In this document: piece after piece, positions 46,801 to 58,609 of the stretch
How positions within the stretch are numbered: position 1 is the stretch's first letter
How the letters are laid out: the number at the start of each line of letters is the position of its first letter
Assembly: GCF_000003195.3 (NCBI RefSeq)
Contig: NC_012877.2
Coordinates: 9,154,855-9,218,854, forward strand
Origin: Sorghum bicolor
Lineage: Eukaryota; Streptophyta; Magnoliopsida; Poales; Poaceae
DNA: 64,000 bases
Direction: 5' to 3'
Program-made: the position numbers and the translations under genes
The notes under the pieces: model-generated
What the model was told of the DNA's origin: nothing
Database searches by the model: none
The model's input: only the letters and a program-made list of their open reading frames with translations

Positions 46801-48961
46801 TCTCAAAACTTTTCTCACTTGCATCAGAATCATATTCATCACTGATATCATCACTCAAATCATCATCATCATCTGATGCATTGTTGCCATCAACATTCTC
46901 CACCTCAGGGTCAGAACCAGATGGAGAAGCATCATCCTTCTCGACTTCAGAACCAGATGGACGAGGCCTGGATTGCCACTGCCAACCATTTGCCAGAGGT
47001 GGAGTCACAACAGGGCGCAGTGTTGGTGGTGGCGGTCTAGGATTGCATCTGTTGCCAGCACCACGATCTGAAGCTTGAGCCCAAGTCCTTCCAGAAGGGT
47101 GCGAGGAGCCATTGCCACCCCATGCTGGCCTTGCTGTACTAGGTGTCGCATTTGTGGAACTCCCCGGTGTCCATTGGCTCCCGCCTACTTGCCCGTGTTT
47201 CTTCGAGTTCTTCCCCTTGGTTTTCCAGCCACCATCTGTATGCAGGGTAAGATTATGCAGAGTCAGATAAATTAGTCTCAACAAGTTTCTGTCAGTAATG
47301 GCAAAGAACGTCATACTCCACTACGAAACATAATGATGCTAATGAATCAATGAGGAAAGTTGCAGGAACTAGGTTATAAATTACTTAAAGAGATAAAAAT
47401 ACTTTTATCTATTCAACATAGTAATTTCACAACTATCAAAGTTCTATCAGTAGCTAATGTAATGACCAAAAGCTATTTAAAGATCTAATTGTCAAGAGAT
47501 ACATGCAAGTCATTATATAACCAATACAAGTTAAGATAACAATTGGTGGCCACTGGTGCTAATTTCACTAGGCTCAAAGTATGGATAACAATAACAAAAA
47601 TGCATACAAAATCAATCATGCAGTAAGGATAACATGTTGCCATCACATACATCAAGCCTTTGACTTGTTAATGAACATATCCAGAGTACCAGATCGACAA
47701 TGTCAAACCAATGCACAGTAACATAATTTTCCCAAGGACCATTCAGTTATTCAGTGTGTTATCAGCCTCAATGAAAGAATGAAACAAAGTGGAACACAAG
47801 GTAAAAAGACAAGCAGCAACAATGAAAAAATAAAAATAATTGACTACCAGCAACCATGCAAGTAACCTACGAGGAGACAACTGAATGAGTATCAGACTTT
47901 GACTAAGAACAACGAAAAAACCTTTATAAAATTCACAACATAACTTGAACCCCTATTCAAAACGTAATCCAAACTCGCGAACAGAAATTGGAATGATTGT
48001 AAAAATGTCACAAACCAACCACACAGAATGAAAACAAAGAGTACATACCGATTACACAAGGACAGTGAACTAAAAGAGCCGTCAAAATATCATGCAATTA
48101 CTAACACAATAAAATCACCTCACATTTTTTTAATTAAAAAAACACGGCTACCACGGATAAGAACATTAATCCCTTATTTATTTTAGGATAATATATGAAA
48201 TTGCAGAAATCCTTTGTTGCTGTTGTATAATATGAAATTGTAGAAATGCAAGGGTTTATTGACTCATAGATCACTCATTTTCTTAAATTTAATATGACAA
48301 TAGTTTTCTTAAATTTAATATGACAATAGTTTCTAACAAATAAGCTAACTGATTACTAACTCATAGATCACCCATTTCTTAATCGTAAAAGGACAAAAAA
48401 AAAAAAGAGCACAGGCCTGACAAAATCTGCTTCGCGGAGCACAGGATGTACAAGTAAATGGCTAAATCCTTTCCACCGTTAAAAAAAAAAGACTAAATCC
48501 CACCAAAACAAACGCAATACGCCAACCCCCCAGTCCATCCAAGGAGATGAACTCAAATCAACGATAAAAAAAAAGCAACACAAGCAGCACCAGGATCCGC
48601 ACAAAGCACGGATGAACAACTGGAACGCCCAAACAAACCCGATTCCGCACCCACGCGAAGCAGCATTCTCCTCTCGTCCTCCAAAACCGCAGTCACACAC
48701 ACGGAAACAAACCGCCCAAAACCGAGATACACGCGACCAAACCCGCACGCAGGAGACGAATCACATCCTCGAAACAAAATTCCCGGCAAATCCCCCCCAT
48801 AAACCCTACCCCGCTCGACGACCCCCTCAAACGATCAGGCATTGCGCGATCCATCGACCCACGAACCACAGGGAGGAGACGAAGAGGGGCGGGGAGAGGC
48901 GAGAGAGGTTCTCACCGGGTCCAGGAGGCCCGCCGCCGCGACGATCGCCGGAGCCCGACAT
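43813..48961 (-). CDS. SGS3: SGS3 / LEAFBLADELESS1, dsRNA-binding silencing factor
   Basis: Partner of RDR6 in cytoplasmic bodies. It stabilises cleaved RNA for second-strand synthesis in the trans-acting siRNA pathway; the maize orthologue is lbl1, needed for leaf polarity. Six coding exons, 48961-48916, 47235-46427, 45923-45629, 44854-44610, 44380-44223 and 44032-43813, join in phase to 590 residues, the normal length. In order: a glycine- and proline-rich start (MSGSGDRRGGGPPGPG), a serine-rich and very acidic stretch (NNASDDDDDLSDD), an XS-type zinc finger (WHCPACKNGPGAIDWYRG, about 187-212), the XS RNA-binding domain (about 260-383, VWPPMVIVMNT to LLFGFLASKEDMEAFNKH), and a C-terminal coiled coil (about 400-575). 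All introns are GT-AG and no damage is visible. Intron 1 is about 1.7 kb. Confidence 0.95.
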
Positions 48962-49489
48962 CGATCGCTCGCTCGGTCCTCTCTTCTCCTCTCCGCTACG
49001 GCGTGGGCGTGGTGTGGGGTTTAAACGAACCACAGGGAGGCCAAGAGAATGCGAGTATTATATCATGCCGAAGATTCGCTCGACCGCCTCGATCTCCCAG
49101 ACGACACAAGTCACTGACGGGCATGGGCCAGGATAGTGGGTCCCGAGATGCAGTTGGTAGGGTAGCCTCCGGCCGGGAAAGGTGACGGATGATGAGGTCC
49201 ACGTGGCCACCTTCGCGAGAGGATATCTGCATTCTCATGCGCGACCAATGAGTGGCACTGCCAGTGGGGCCCGCCGTCCGCCTCCTCCGTGAGACCCTGA
49301 CTGCCGGTTCCTTGTGAATGTGAGGTCAACGAGTCAACTGCGGGAGCACCAAGAAAATAGGGACAGGCCCGCATATCAGCGTGATTAGGCTCGGCTTTTT
49401 TTTTTAAAGTTGGATTGTTCATGGTTTGGATTGGGTTTGATACTATCGGCTCTTGATATTATTTTTGATAAATGATAGTTTATTACTTA
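48962..49489. promoter_or_regulatory. SGS3 upstream region
   Basis: GC-rich leader next to 48961, then mixed sequence. The overlapping reading frames on both strands (for example 48612-49136) overlap the true first exon and are not called. Confidence 0.4.
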
Positions 49490-49728
49490 GGTCTTGTTTA
49501 GTTCACCTAAAAACCAAAAACTTTTTAAGATTCCTCATTACATCAAATCTTGCGGCACATGCATGAAGCATTAAATATAGAAAAAAAAATTAATTACACA
49601 GTTTGCCTGTAAATCACGAGATGAATCTTTTGACCCTAGTTAGTCTATGATTGGATAATATTTGTCAAATAAAAACGAAAATGCTACAGTACCCCCGAAA
49701 CAAAAACTTTTGGGAACTAAACAAGGCC
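49490..49728. mobile_element. Tourist-like MITE, TTA duplication
   Basis: Ends GGTCTTGTTTAGTTC and GGAACTAAACAAGGCC; TTA on both sides (49487-49489, 49729-49731). Confidence 0.9.
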
Positions 49729-49731
49729 TTA

Positions 49732-50684
49732 AGATCATCTTCAAGAGTATCCTATTTTCCTTCTCAATCCTTGGTTTTTAGTAAGATGAGAAAATACTCT
49801 CTCTAACAACTCTGAATCCATGCTGCTAAAATTTAGCACTTGGTAAATCCTCCCTCGTCACACATAACTTTATGCATAGTTGCGGTCACGCGGATACTGA
49901 TTTCATGTGTGTATCGATCGGTCAATCTACAGTTGGAAGGGTATGAGAAAGAATAAAGAATAGGAAAAGATTCCTAATGTAAATATATGATAGAGAAAGA
50001 ATATATAAAAGTCGCTATAATGATTTAGAAATAGTATAAAATTCTTGATGTAAAATTATCTTCTATATTTTAGGAGTAAATTAATGGCAACTCTTGGAGA
50101 GTTGCAAAACTATATGTTTTTGGAGGAAAAATATGATGCTCTTGGAGATGCTCTTAAACTACACATAATTTATAAGATGATACCTCACTGTTGGGGCCAA
50201 AACTATGTAAGATGACCTACATGTTTTGCATGCGGAGTCTGGGTGGAATTGTAAAGATTAAGAGGGAAAAGAAACATTTTGAATAACTGCTCAATTTTAA
50301 GTAGTGGATTCTTGATATTGTGTCGGTTTGTTGAGTGGAAAGTGTGTATATAAAGTAAATTCAAATGAATCACTAGGTAAGATGCTAAAAAATCAGTAAA
50401 AATGACTTTGCTAGAAACTAGAACAAACTAACATCAAGACTGGATGTGTGTCTTTGTGTTGCTATATGTTACTGTATCGGATTGAATCTACTTGTTTTGT
50501 CCCCTCTTTTTTTTTATTTTTTAGAACTGTGTGGACAATATTTACTTGAAGAAAGTACCTGATAGTAAAAGACATTGTGGTTATTGCTCCTTGACTTTTT
50601 TTCCTATTACTTGTCAAATGTAGATTTGATTTATAGGAACGTATCTAGTGGAAATCACAAACTTCGTGAAAACTCGTGCAAACC
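49732..50684. other. Intergenic, nothing recognised
   Basis: AT-rich without a supported gene or terminal repeats. It ends at the left breakpoint of the tandem duplication (about 50685). Confidence 0.5.
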
Positions 50685-50709
50685 ATAACAAAAAATTCAT
50701 CTAAATTCA

Positions 50710-50935
50710 TAAAAAAAATCACACATATAGATGATATGATGATACACAACCTTGTGAAATAACTTTCCAAATCCGACTTCTTTTGTGAGATATAAAAATA
50801 ACAAATTTCAAGCTAGAAAGTTATCCACATGATTTGTTAGAACTTTGTTATTTTTATATCTCACAAACAAATTCGAGTTTAAATAAGATATTTTACAAGG
50901 TTATGTATCATCATATCATCTACATGTGTGATATA
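50710..50935. repeat. Imperfect foldback of about 225 bp
   Basis: ATGATATGATGATACACAAC and GTGAGATATAAAAATAACAA on the left pair with GTTATTTTTATATCTCAC and ATGTATCATCATATCATC on the right. A second copy is at 60820-61045. Confidence 0.75.
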
Positions 50936-50962
50936 TAATGATATTACTTAAGACTGTTATAA

Positions 50963-52919
50963 CACTACAAGAAACTTGTTAATCTGTGACGGATTTTAGA
51001 TGACGGATTTACAAACCGTCACTGACAGATGCAATCTGTGACAATAATTTTTTTCTGTCATAGATGTACAGCAGTGGATATTCCCGGCCCACTAAGTCGT
51101 GACAGTTTTTTTGGACCGTCACAATGTATGTTTTTAAATTTGACATACTTTAGTTAGTCCAAAATAATAAGCTTACTATCATATATTTAGTGCAAAGAAA
51201 ATTAAAATTTTGATTGTGAAAAGAATCAAACCCAAAAGTTGATTCGTTAAAACCAAATAATTTTATTATGTTTTTGCATGTATCTGGTGCATAGCACACG
51301 GGGCAGAGGTTAAAGTAGGCACAAATTATTTTATGTTTTTTAAAATATTTTATTAACCAAGGCGTTTCACGAATTATTTTATGATTTTTTAAATATTTTA
51401 TTATCAGAAATAGATTAGTGCAAAAAATCATGAGGTGGCCCAAGGCAGCGCATGGGCCAAAATTAACAGAAATGCCGTGCATTCCGTCGAAAAAGGTTCG
51501 AACCAAGGATCACTTAGAATCTAGGCAAGAGCTCTACCACTCAGATACGCGATGTTTATGATGGGCGTGGTGGTGTCTGCTTTATATTATATATTTTTAT
51601 AAAATGCTGGTCTGCAACCTTTAAAAAAGTGGTTTTAACATAAAACAGTAATTGTTTGAGAATCTAAAAAATTCAAATAAAAAAGTTGTCAACTAAAAAG
51701 TTGTATAACTTTTTGAGATCTACAACTTTCATTTTAATAGTTTCTCCATCTGAGGCTGTTTACAAAATTTGAATTTCAAATTTCAGAAATTCAAATGTAG
51801 TTTTCCTTCAAAAGATGATTTCAACTCAAAAATTTGTCAACTACAAAGTAGCATACAATTTTGAGATCTACAACCTTTATTTTTTTGTCATTTATTCAGC
51901 CGACATAATGTTATTAACATTGTTCATAAATTTTACATATCCCTCCTATAATTTAGTTTATGAAACTACAAGAGACATGTAAATTTAGAGCATAATGTTA
52001 CTATAATTTTGTTGGATTAAAAAATGATCAAAATAAAAGTTGTAGATCTTGATTAGTTCTACAACTTTTATGTTCATGACTTTTTAGCTAACATCATTTA
52101 CTGCTTTGAAATGTTGTTTGAAGTTACTATTTTTTGTAATTCAATTTTTCAGTTGATAAAACAAAGTCAGATGAAAAGATTATAAAAATATTAGATGTAA
52201 GAACACAATAAATTGATAAAGCATGATTTTAGAAAAAATAAATTTTAGCTCTTTAAAGATCTATGTATTGATCATGTTATTGGAAAGCATATGTTGGGCC
52301 TTTTTTTTCTAACCAGTGTTTGGACCAGTCGAAGAAAATTGTGTTCTTGAAAAGAATTATGACATGGGCTGGATAAGATAAAATGCAACGTGCTTGGCCC
52401 AAACAAAATATTTTGTGGGCTGATTGTGTAATGGGCTGTGTATGTGTAAAATTGGGCAGTGTATATGGGCTGTATGTGTAGTAGTGGGCTGAAAATGGCA
52501 CAAAAAATAGGTGATGAATTTGGACTGCGGAGTTGCTGAAAATAGGCTAAAAATTAGCCCATCTTTGGTTTTTGACCTGTTTAAAAAAATAAATGTGCTG
52601 AGTTAGTGTGCACATCATCATCCACGTAAGCAATTATATAAGCATCTATGGTGATGTGGCATCAATCTATGACGGTTTTTTTCGTCATAGAAAATGGACT
52701 TGGGCTGGGCTCACTAGGCCTTGGACTCTATCGTGACGGTTTAAAACCGCCACCAATTCTGGGAATCCGTGACGGTTTTTGGTAAACTGTCACCGAGATT
52801 AATCCATGACGCTCAATCCGTGACGATCTCTGAAACCATCATAGATGCTGTATAGTGACAGTTTTTTGTTGATTCGTGACGAAATTTATTCGTCATGGAT
52901 TAACATGTTTCTTGTAGTA
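50963..52919. mobile_element. Non-autonomous CACTA element, 1.96 kb, copy 1
   Basis: Left end CACTACAAGAAACTTGTTAA; right end, minus strand, TACTACAAGAAACATGTTAA (terminal C changed to T). The target duplication TAA is intact on both sides (50960-50962, 52920-52922). The subterminal motif is GTGACGG / CCGTCAC in inverted pairs at both ends. No transposase; the two small minus-strand frames (51150-51506, 52277-52501) are also present in copy 2 but have no recognisable domain. Confidence 0.9.
51480..51553 (-). other. tRNA-like sequence with pol III A and B boxes
   Basis: On the minus strand, TATCTGAGTGGTAGAGC (A-box-like, D arm) is followed about 30 bases later by GGTTCGAACC (B box). The arms do not fold into a clean cloverleaf, so it is a tRNA relic or SINE-type head rather than a working tRNA gene. 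It recurs at 61590-61663 with one substitution. Confidence 0.5.
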
Positions 52920-52936
52920 TAAGTTGTATGCCTATA

Positions 52937-55349
52937 TGAAGGGTCGAGATGGCGGACTAGAGGGGGGTGAATAGTCCTTTCTAAAACTTTATCGCACCGG
53001 CTAACCGAAGTAAATGCGGAATTAAAACTATCGGTCTAGCCAAGACTACACCCCTCTATCTAAGTTCTCTAGCACCTTGAAAAGATTCTAAACAAGCAAG
53101 CAAGGTGCTACCTTAGCAAGAGCTCACCTAACAATTCTAGGAGCAAGGTTACACAAACCTATGCAACTAGTACTTTACAAACCGAGGGAGCTCCTTACAC
53201 AAACTAGTGAGGCAAAGCGCACAAAGCCTAAGCTCACTAGTAAGCTCAATAACAAGGCAACTAATGCCAAATTAGAGAGCGCAACTTACTTAGCTACACA
53301 AACTAAGCAATGTGACTAACAAGGTTACACAAACCAAATTAGTCACGCAAGGGAACTACTTCTAGCTACACAAGCAAGAAGATAACTAGCAAGCTACACA
53401 AGCTAACTAATTACAAGAGCAACTACACAAGCACAAATATATGAAAGTAAATACAAGCTTGTGTTAGGGACTTGCAAACCAACGGGAAGAACAAAGTTGA
53501 CACGATGATTTTCTCCCGAGGTTCACTTGGTTGCCACCAAGCTACGTCCCCGTTGAGACAAGCTCCAAGGTTGCCGCCGGTCCTCTTGCTAGTGGTGACC
53601 CGCAAGTCACACTCTCCCACGTGGAGTGCTTACCACAAGCTCTAGCACTTGACCCGGCCGGACCACTTGTCGCTCTTCACGTCTCGCTCAACTAGAGTTG
53701 CTCTTCGCGATCCCCGCGGGGTGAGCACCGTACCCCTCACAATCTCTTCTCCGGAGCACCGCACAATCTCCTTGCGTGCTTCGACGGAGTCACTAGCCAC
53801 CAAGCCGTCTAGGAGGTGGCAACCTCCAAGAGTAACAAGCACCACCGGCTTGCAACACGAACACCTAGTGCCACTTGATGCAATCTCTCAATGCAACGCA
53901 CTAGAATCACTCACTCGCTATTGATTCGCACTCTTGCAAGCACAAGTGAGTTAGAGGCTTCACTAGCACTCCCCAAGCATGGACACTAAGTCCCAAGGGT
54001 GCTCGGCAACAGCCAAGGCCGGCCACCACTTCTATTTATAGCCCTAAGGGCTAAACTAGCCGTTGCCCCTTCACTGGGCAAAAGTCATGAGCACCGGACT
54101 CACTGTAGGTAGCACCGGACGCTGGAACAGTGCGTCCTGTGCTCCAAAAACAGCCACGTGTCACTAGCCGTTTGAACTTGACCGTTTCCGCCAACGGCTA
54201 GCACACGCACGCGCGTCTGGAACAGTAGCACCGGACGCTCTGCTGCTTCACACCGGACGGTCCGGTGCTCACCGGACTCACACGCAGAGAGCAACGCAAA
54301 CTTGCAGCTGCACCGGACTCTCAGCGTCCTGTGCCACCGGACGCTGGAACAGTGCGTCCTGTGCCACCGGACGCTCAGCGTCCTGTGCCACCGGACGCTG
54401 GAACAGTGCGTCCTGTGCCTGCAGTTCAACTTGTTAGGTTGCTAACTTCTAGCTCCGAACTCCAAATTCGATGATCTTGGACATTTTGGAAAGCTTACTT
54501 AGAGTACTATCCAATAAATCTGAATACTCAATCCAAATCAAAATGGATCAAAGCAGTATTCCAATCTAAAAGCCATCCTAATGTCCGGAGAACACCGAAA
54601 GACTTCTCTCTCTTCTCCAAGTTGAACAAATCAACTTCGACACCTTCTCCTTTGCAATGTGCCAACACCAACAAGTGTACACCACCATGTGCAAGTGTGT
54701 TAGCATTTTCACAAACATTTTCCCAAAGGAGTTAGCCTCTCAAACTTGCCACGCCACTCGATCCTAACACGTATGCAAAGTTAGATCGCTCAAGTGGCAC
54801 TAGATGACCGATATGCAAACAAGTTTACCCCTCTTGATAGTACGACCATCTATCCTAAATCCGGTCATAAACTTCTCTACACACCTATGACCGGTGAAAT
54901 GGAAATGCCCTAGGTTATACCTTTGCCTTGCGCTTTCCATTCCATCTCCTCCAATGTTGATGCAACACATGCACCAACCAATCACCAAATGATATGATCC
55001 ACTTCATATCATCACGTGACCGTATTGGTTCATCGATCTTGACCTCACTTGCTCTTCACCATTGCCTCGGTCCATCGGCGCCAAGTCTTGCTCAAGCTTC
55101 ACCGTCACACGCGGTCCCTCGCTTCAAAGCCTCCGACTTGCCCTTCACTCTTGCAACCGGTCCATCAAGCCAAGCCTCATCTTGATCTTCTCCACCTTGG
55201 TCACATGACTCCATGTCATGTCTCATATGCAATGAGCTCCTCCATCATCACATCATCACCTGTGGACTAATCTCCTGTGTATCTCACATAAACACTATTA
55301 GTCCACCTAAGTTGTCACTCAATTACCAAAACCAAACAAGGACCTTTCA
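52937..55349 (-). repeat. LTR (3' in element sense), 2.4 kb, complete
   Basis: Plus strand starts TGAAGGGTCGAG and ends GGACCTTTCA. Each boundary is confirmed: the purine tract abuts one end and the other matches the start after the primer site at 60563. It contains tandem GC-rich repeats at 54104-54420. Confidence 0.9.
54104..54420. repeat. Tandem repeats within the LTR
   Basis: Repeats of CACCGGACGCTGGAACAGTG, CGTCCTGTGC and CACCGGACGCTCAGCGTCC in alternating order; the CGGACGCT/AGCGTCC words make short hairpins. Confidence 0.8.
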
Positions 55350-55365
55350 ATCTCCCCCTTTTTGG
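55350..55365 (-). promoter_or_regulatory. Polypurine tract of the retrotransposon
   Basis: Minus strand CCAAAAAGGGGGAGAT immediately before the LTR start TGAAAGG; primes plus-strand DNA synthesis. Confidence 0.9.
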
Positions 55366-58300
55366 TAATTGATGACAACTCTACAAAGATATGGAAATTA
55401 AGCTTTTTCAAGCTAGCACTTCACACAAGTGTAAATTGCTAACTTGTTTTGGATTTTATGCTACTTATCCAACATTTAAGCTCTATGTCAAAATTTGGAT
55501 AAGCACCACAAAACCCTACTAAGTGCTAAGGTGTATAGAATAAACCTTTGTAGCTCGATACCAAAATCGATAGCATTTGAAGCATTCAATGTACACCATC
55601 CTTAGCACCATGAGTAGCTAGACAACAAAAACACTAGAAACCCCGTGTGATCAACATTATAAGCATGGGTCTAGTTTTTACTTGATAAACACAAGTCTAG
55701 CTACCAACCTATGCATGCTAGTTATTATATCATCATTCAAGTTCTATAACTAGCATACACCACACAAGCATGCATATTGAATTTAGAACTTATGCAATGC
55801 AAGCAAGCACATGAATATGCACAAATCAAATGCAAACAAACAAGGTTCATGAGCTTGCTCCCCCTACTTGTGTGCTTCTCTTTTGTCCAAGAATTTTGAT
55901 CCATCATCTTTTCTTTTAATGTTGCTCCCTTGTCCATGTCCATCTTTGATATTTCCCCTTTGAAACATATCTTTTGTTGTCCAACTTATCCCATGATCAT
56001 ATCTTTGTTCCAACTTCTCCCCCTTTGTCATCAATTTCCATAAAAGGTATGTGATACCAATCAAATCACTTGATACCAATTGTAAAAATGTGAATCTCAT
56101 TGTGACAAAGGATTGCATTTGGATAGATGGTTGAGGCTTGAATCTTGCATTTTTGATGGACATCACCATGTGTTGGAATGACATTACTTGAATTGCTCTT
56201 GAGATACCACATAGGATCTTTGACCTTGATACCATTTGGTGGGGCACTCCCCCTATGTCATAGCATGGGTCATTCACTTGTCAATCTTATTGGTGAGGGA
56301 AATTTCTTTGCTTGATGATCACTTAAAGTTGAGGATCACTTGTGGAACCACCTTCTTGTATGATAGATACCATATGTATAAGTGTGATATCATTTGAAAT
56401 ATCTTGTCCGATACCATATGGGGTACTTCTACCAATTAAGGTCTTCTAGTATGGAACCACTTGTTTGCTATCTTGAACATTTGCTATCATCATGAGTACC
56501 ATTTGTTGGATACCAATTGAAGAAACATTTAAGTCTAGATATCCATTTGCATTGTTGTCTTGTTCTTGTACTCTTATCTTCATGAGCTTCTAATTGTTGA
56601 CTTGAACTAAGTTGATTTGCCTAAGCTTCCAAGTCCGGTTTGAACCAATGACAAGCTTTTTCACACCTCACATTAAGGGTTATCTTGCCAATGTTGTACT
56701 TGTCACTTGTTAGCAATCCAAAATAGATCAAGTACTTGGGTTCACTAGCTCATGAACAAATTCATATACATACCACTAGATCAACTAATCATTCAAGCAA
56801 TAGTGGTAAGCTATGAATTTAAAACTTTTCATTTGTTATGCATGATCCTATTTAGCATGTACTATATGCACTAACCGCATACTAGTAAGGGATGAAATGA
56901 TCATGCACATTACAATGATACCTTTGCTATGTTGGAGAAGAGGATAGTCATATAGATTCCAATTCATTTCTCCAATAGCAATGTGAAGTCCAATTTATAA
57001 GCTTGGTGAAGACCAATTATAAATGCCAATTGATAGATCAAATCTTCACTCATAAGAAATAAAACCACTTTATGATCAAGTGCACTATGTTGTTGTGGTT
57101 GACTTGCTTCTTCTTTTGATCATTGCTTGCATGAGAGAACTACTAAGAATATCACTTGAAATAGCAAGACTAGCTCTCTTTTGGGTTGTTGCTTGCTTTC
57201 TTGATCAATCCTTTTGATTGCTTCAACTAAGCATCTCAAATGTCCTTTAGATCACCACTTCCATGTTAGCCTTCCAAGCACCACACTTGGTTTACCCACT
57301 CCTCAGGCGGCAAGCCCCTCACATAGGGAGAAGTGACCTCTCTCCAAAGAACTATTTTTGATACTTACTCGAATTGCCTTTGATTGATTGATTCAAGTGA
57401 TGGACTTAATATGATGAGTTACCATGAATCCTTCTTTAAGTCCTTTTCTTTCTACTTGTTTAAGTCCTTTTCTTTCTACCAAATGGTTTCCAATATTTAC
57501 TAGAACTTAAACTTTATCTTCATCTTGAGTTTGATCTTGATCTTCAACTTGAGTACCAAATATTGTACACCAAGTACACTCCACAATCAAATGACCTTGT
57601 ACTCATTACTTGTCATGCTTATAGATCGATCCAAAATCAAACTTAGGTGCCTCAAACACTTGTAAACATGTTTCCAACTTGAGGTCCTTTCAATTGAAGT
57701 GACTCTAGATCAATCCAATATTTGTCACTTTTCTGGCAGATTCTGTACCTTTCAAAGAATAACTCATATTTCACAATGTACAGATCCAAATACTACCAAA
57801 TCTGGTGGAGATGTGGTTCACTAAGTCATATAGCAGCTGTAAAAATTTGAGCTTCATTTGACTTCTAGATTGCTACCAGATTTCAATTTTTCCACCACTG
57901 CTACATGCTGAAAACTGTTGCACTATAGCTGATAAGATCCACTCCAAAACCGAAGTATCCCTTATCCAATTCTCATGAAATTTCTACAGCATCTTCTATG
58001 ATAATTGTACAGCATGCATACCAAATTTCAAGCCATTCCAAATAGATTTGATCACTCAAACTCAGACTTGATCACTGCTAGCTCAGTTTTTCAAAAAAAG
58101 GACAGATTTCAAGCAATTGAGCTATGCTTGTTCAAATTGAATCAAACTTAAAATCAACTTGATTGAATACTTTCACAAGACATATATCCATTCAATCCAC
58201 TTACTAAATGTTATCTTATGAACTTATCCAACTCAAATCAATCCAAACTTGATTACTAATCATTTAATCCATTCAATCATCTTATAGCAAGCAACATTGC

Positions 58301-58609
58301 ATATTTATCCAATTCAATCAACTCATATGCACCCAAATGAATGTGACCAACAAAGATAAACCTTGGTTAGCTCATGATCATTTAATTTGCAAGCTTCAAC
58401 TCATGTATTTGCAAGCCATCAAATAATCCAATAAATCACCACAACTTGAATATTTGCACTTGTATGTTGTAGCACATTTGGACTTCACTATCTTGTCATG
58501 GCATTGGGTTTGGATGTGCACTAGGCTTCAAAACTTGACTCAATCATATGATGAACAATTATAGGATTAATTGAATCAAGTCTCCAATGCCGATGGTACC
58601 TATAAACAA
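55366..58609 (-). other. Non-coding retrotransposon interior in place of pol
   Basis: 3.2 kb of AT-rich sequence with no reverse transcriptase, integrase or RNase H signature in any frame. The minus frame 55864-56277 is the longest and has no known domain. Phrases with CAACTTC and CATTTG recur, giving a low-complexity look. Confidence 0.65.

Noticed and set aside
48612..49136. 174-residue plus-strand frame opposite the SGS3 start
   Set aside because: Antisense to the SGS3 first exon and its leader; Arg/Pro-rich by composition.
51150..51506. 118-residue minus-strand frame, identical in both duplicated units
   Set aside because: Identity is explained by the recent segmental duplication, not by selection; no domain recognised.
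55864..56277. 137-residue minus-strand frame in the retrotransposon interior
   Set aside because: No pol or envelope-type signature; probably chance within the non-coding spacer near the purine tract.
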